Below, piece by piece: positions 13,175-13,199 of a stretch of DNA of 13,199 nucleotides. The notes beneath the pieces are model-generated. The model made no database searches, was not told the DNA's origin, and saw only the letters and a program-made list of their open reading frames with translations. The translations under genes were made by a program, and so were the position numbers. The stretch comes from JASFTV01 sp050050615 (lineage in GTDB: Bacteria > Desulfobacterota > DSM-4660 > Desulfatiglandales > HGW-15): contig JASFTV010000071.1 of the NCBI GenBank assembly GCA_050050615.1, forward strand, positions 1 to 13,199. Direction: 5' to 3'. Each line of letters starts with the position of its first letter. Position 1 is the stretch's first letter.

Positions 13175-13199
13175 CCGGGTGCGGACCATTCTGCGGAAT

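Overview
The window reads as one strand (+) of a central-metabolism and respiration cluster from an anaerobic bacterium, most likely a Desulfobacterota-type (deltaproteobacterial) sulfate reducer or syntroph. The lineage is an inference. It rests on a Na+-pumping NADH:quinone oxidoreductase beside TCA genes, a ferredoxin-type 2-oxoglutarate oxidoreductase instead of the dehydrogenase complex, an Aquifex-type aconitase of about 650 residues, and GltD-like flavoproteins carrying ferredoxin modules. All nine genes are on the + strand with short spacers. I see no tRNA, rRNA, CRISPR array, transposase or phage gene.

Layout: (1) bases 1-2228 hold the end of an nqr operon: nqrD (5' truncated by the window edge), nqrE and nqrF. 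(2) 2507-4940 holds sdhA and sdhB, the flavoprotein and iron-sulfur subunits of a succinate dehydrogenase. No membrane-anchor gene lies next to them. (3) 4941-5646 is a 706-base gap with no convincing gene. It contains an 84-bp, about 87% GC inverted-repeat element. (4) 5647-11082 is a redox block: a GltD-like NADPH oxidoreductase with a C-terminal ferredoxin domain, a small FAD protein whose NAD-binding motif has decayed, then korA (gamma-alpha fusion) and korB. (5) 11234-13174 is an aconitase in which Ser occupies the position of the first cluster Cys.

How the genes may work together (inference): aconitase, KorAB and SdhAB are three TCA-cycle steps. KorAB has no separate ferredoxin (delta) subunit. 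The two flavoproteins just upstream, one carrying a 2x[4Fe-4S]-like tail, could take its electrons and pass them to NADP+ or another acceptor. Nqr would reoxidise NADH and reduce quinone, storing a Na+ gradient. SdhAB would join the same quinone pool if an anchor is encoded elsewhere.

The spacers after sdhB, between korA and korB, and after korB each carry what look like relics of inverted-repeat families. In the last case the repeat appears to supply the final residues and stop codon of korB. The points most worth a second look are the aconitase Cys-to-Ser change, the altered cofactor sites in the two flavoproteins, and the missing Sdh anchor.
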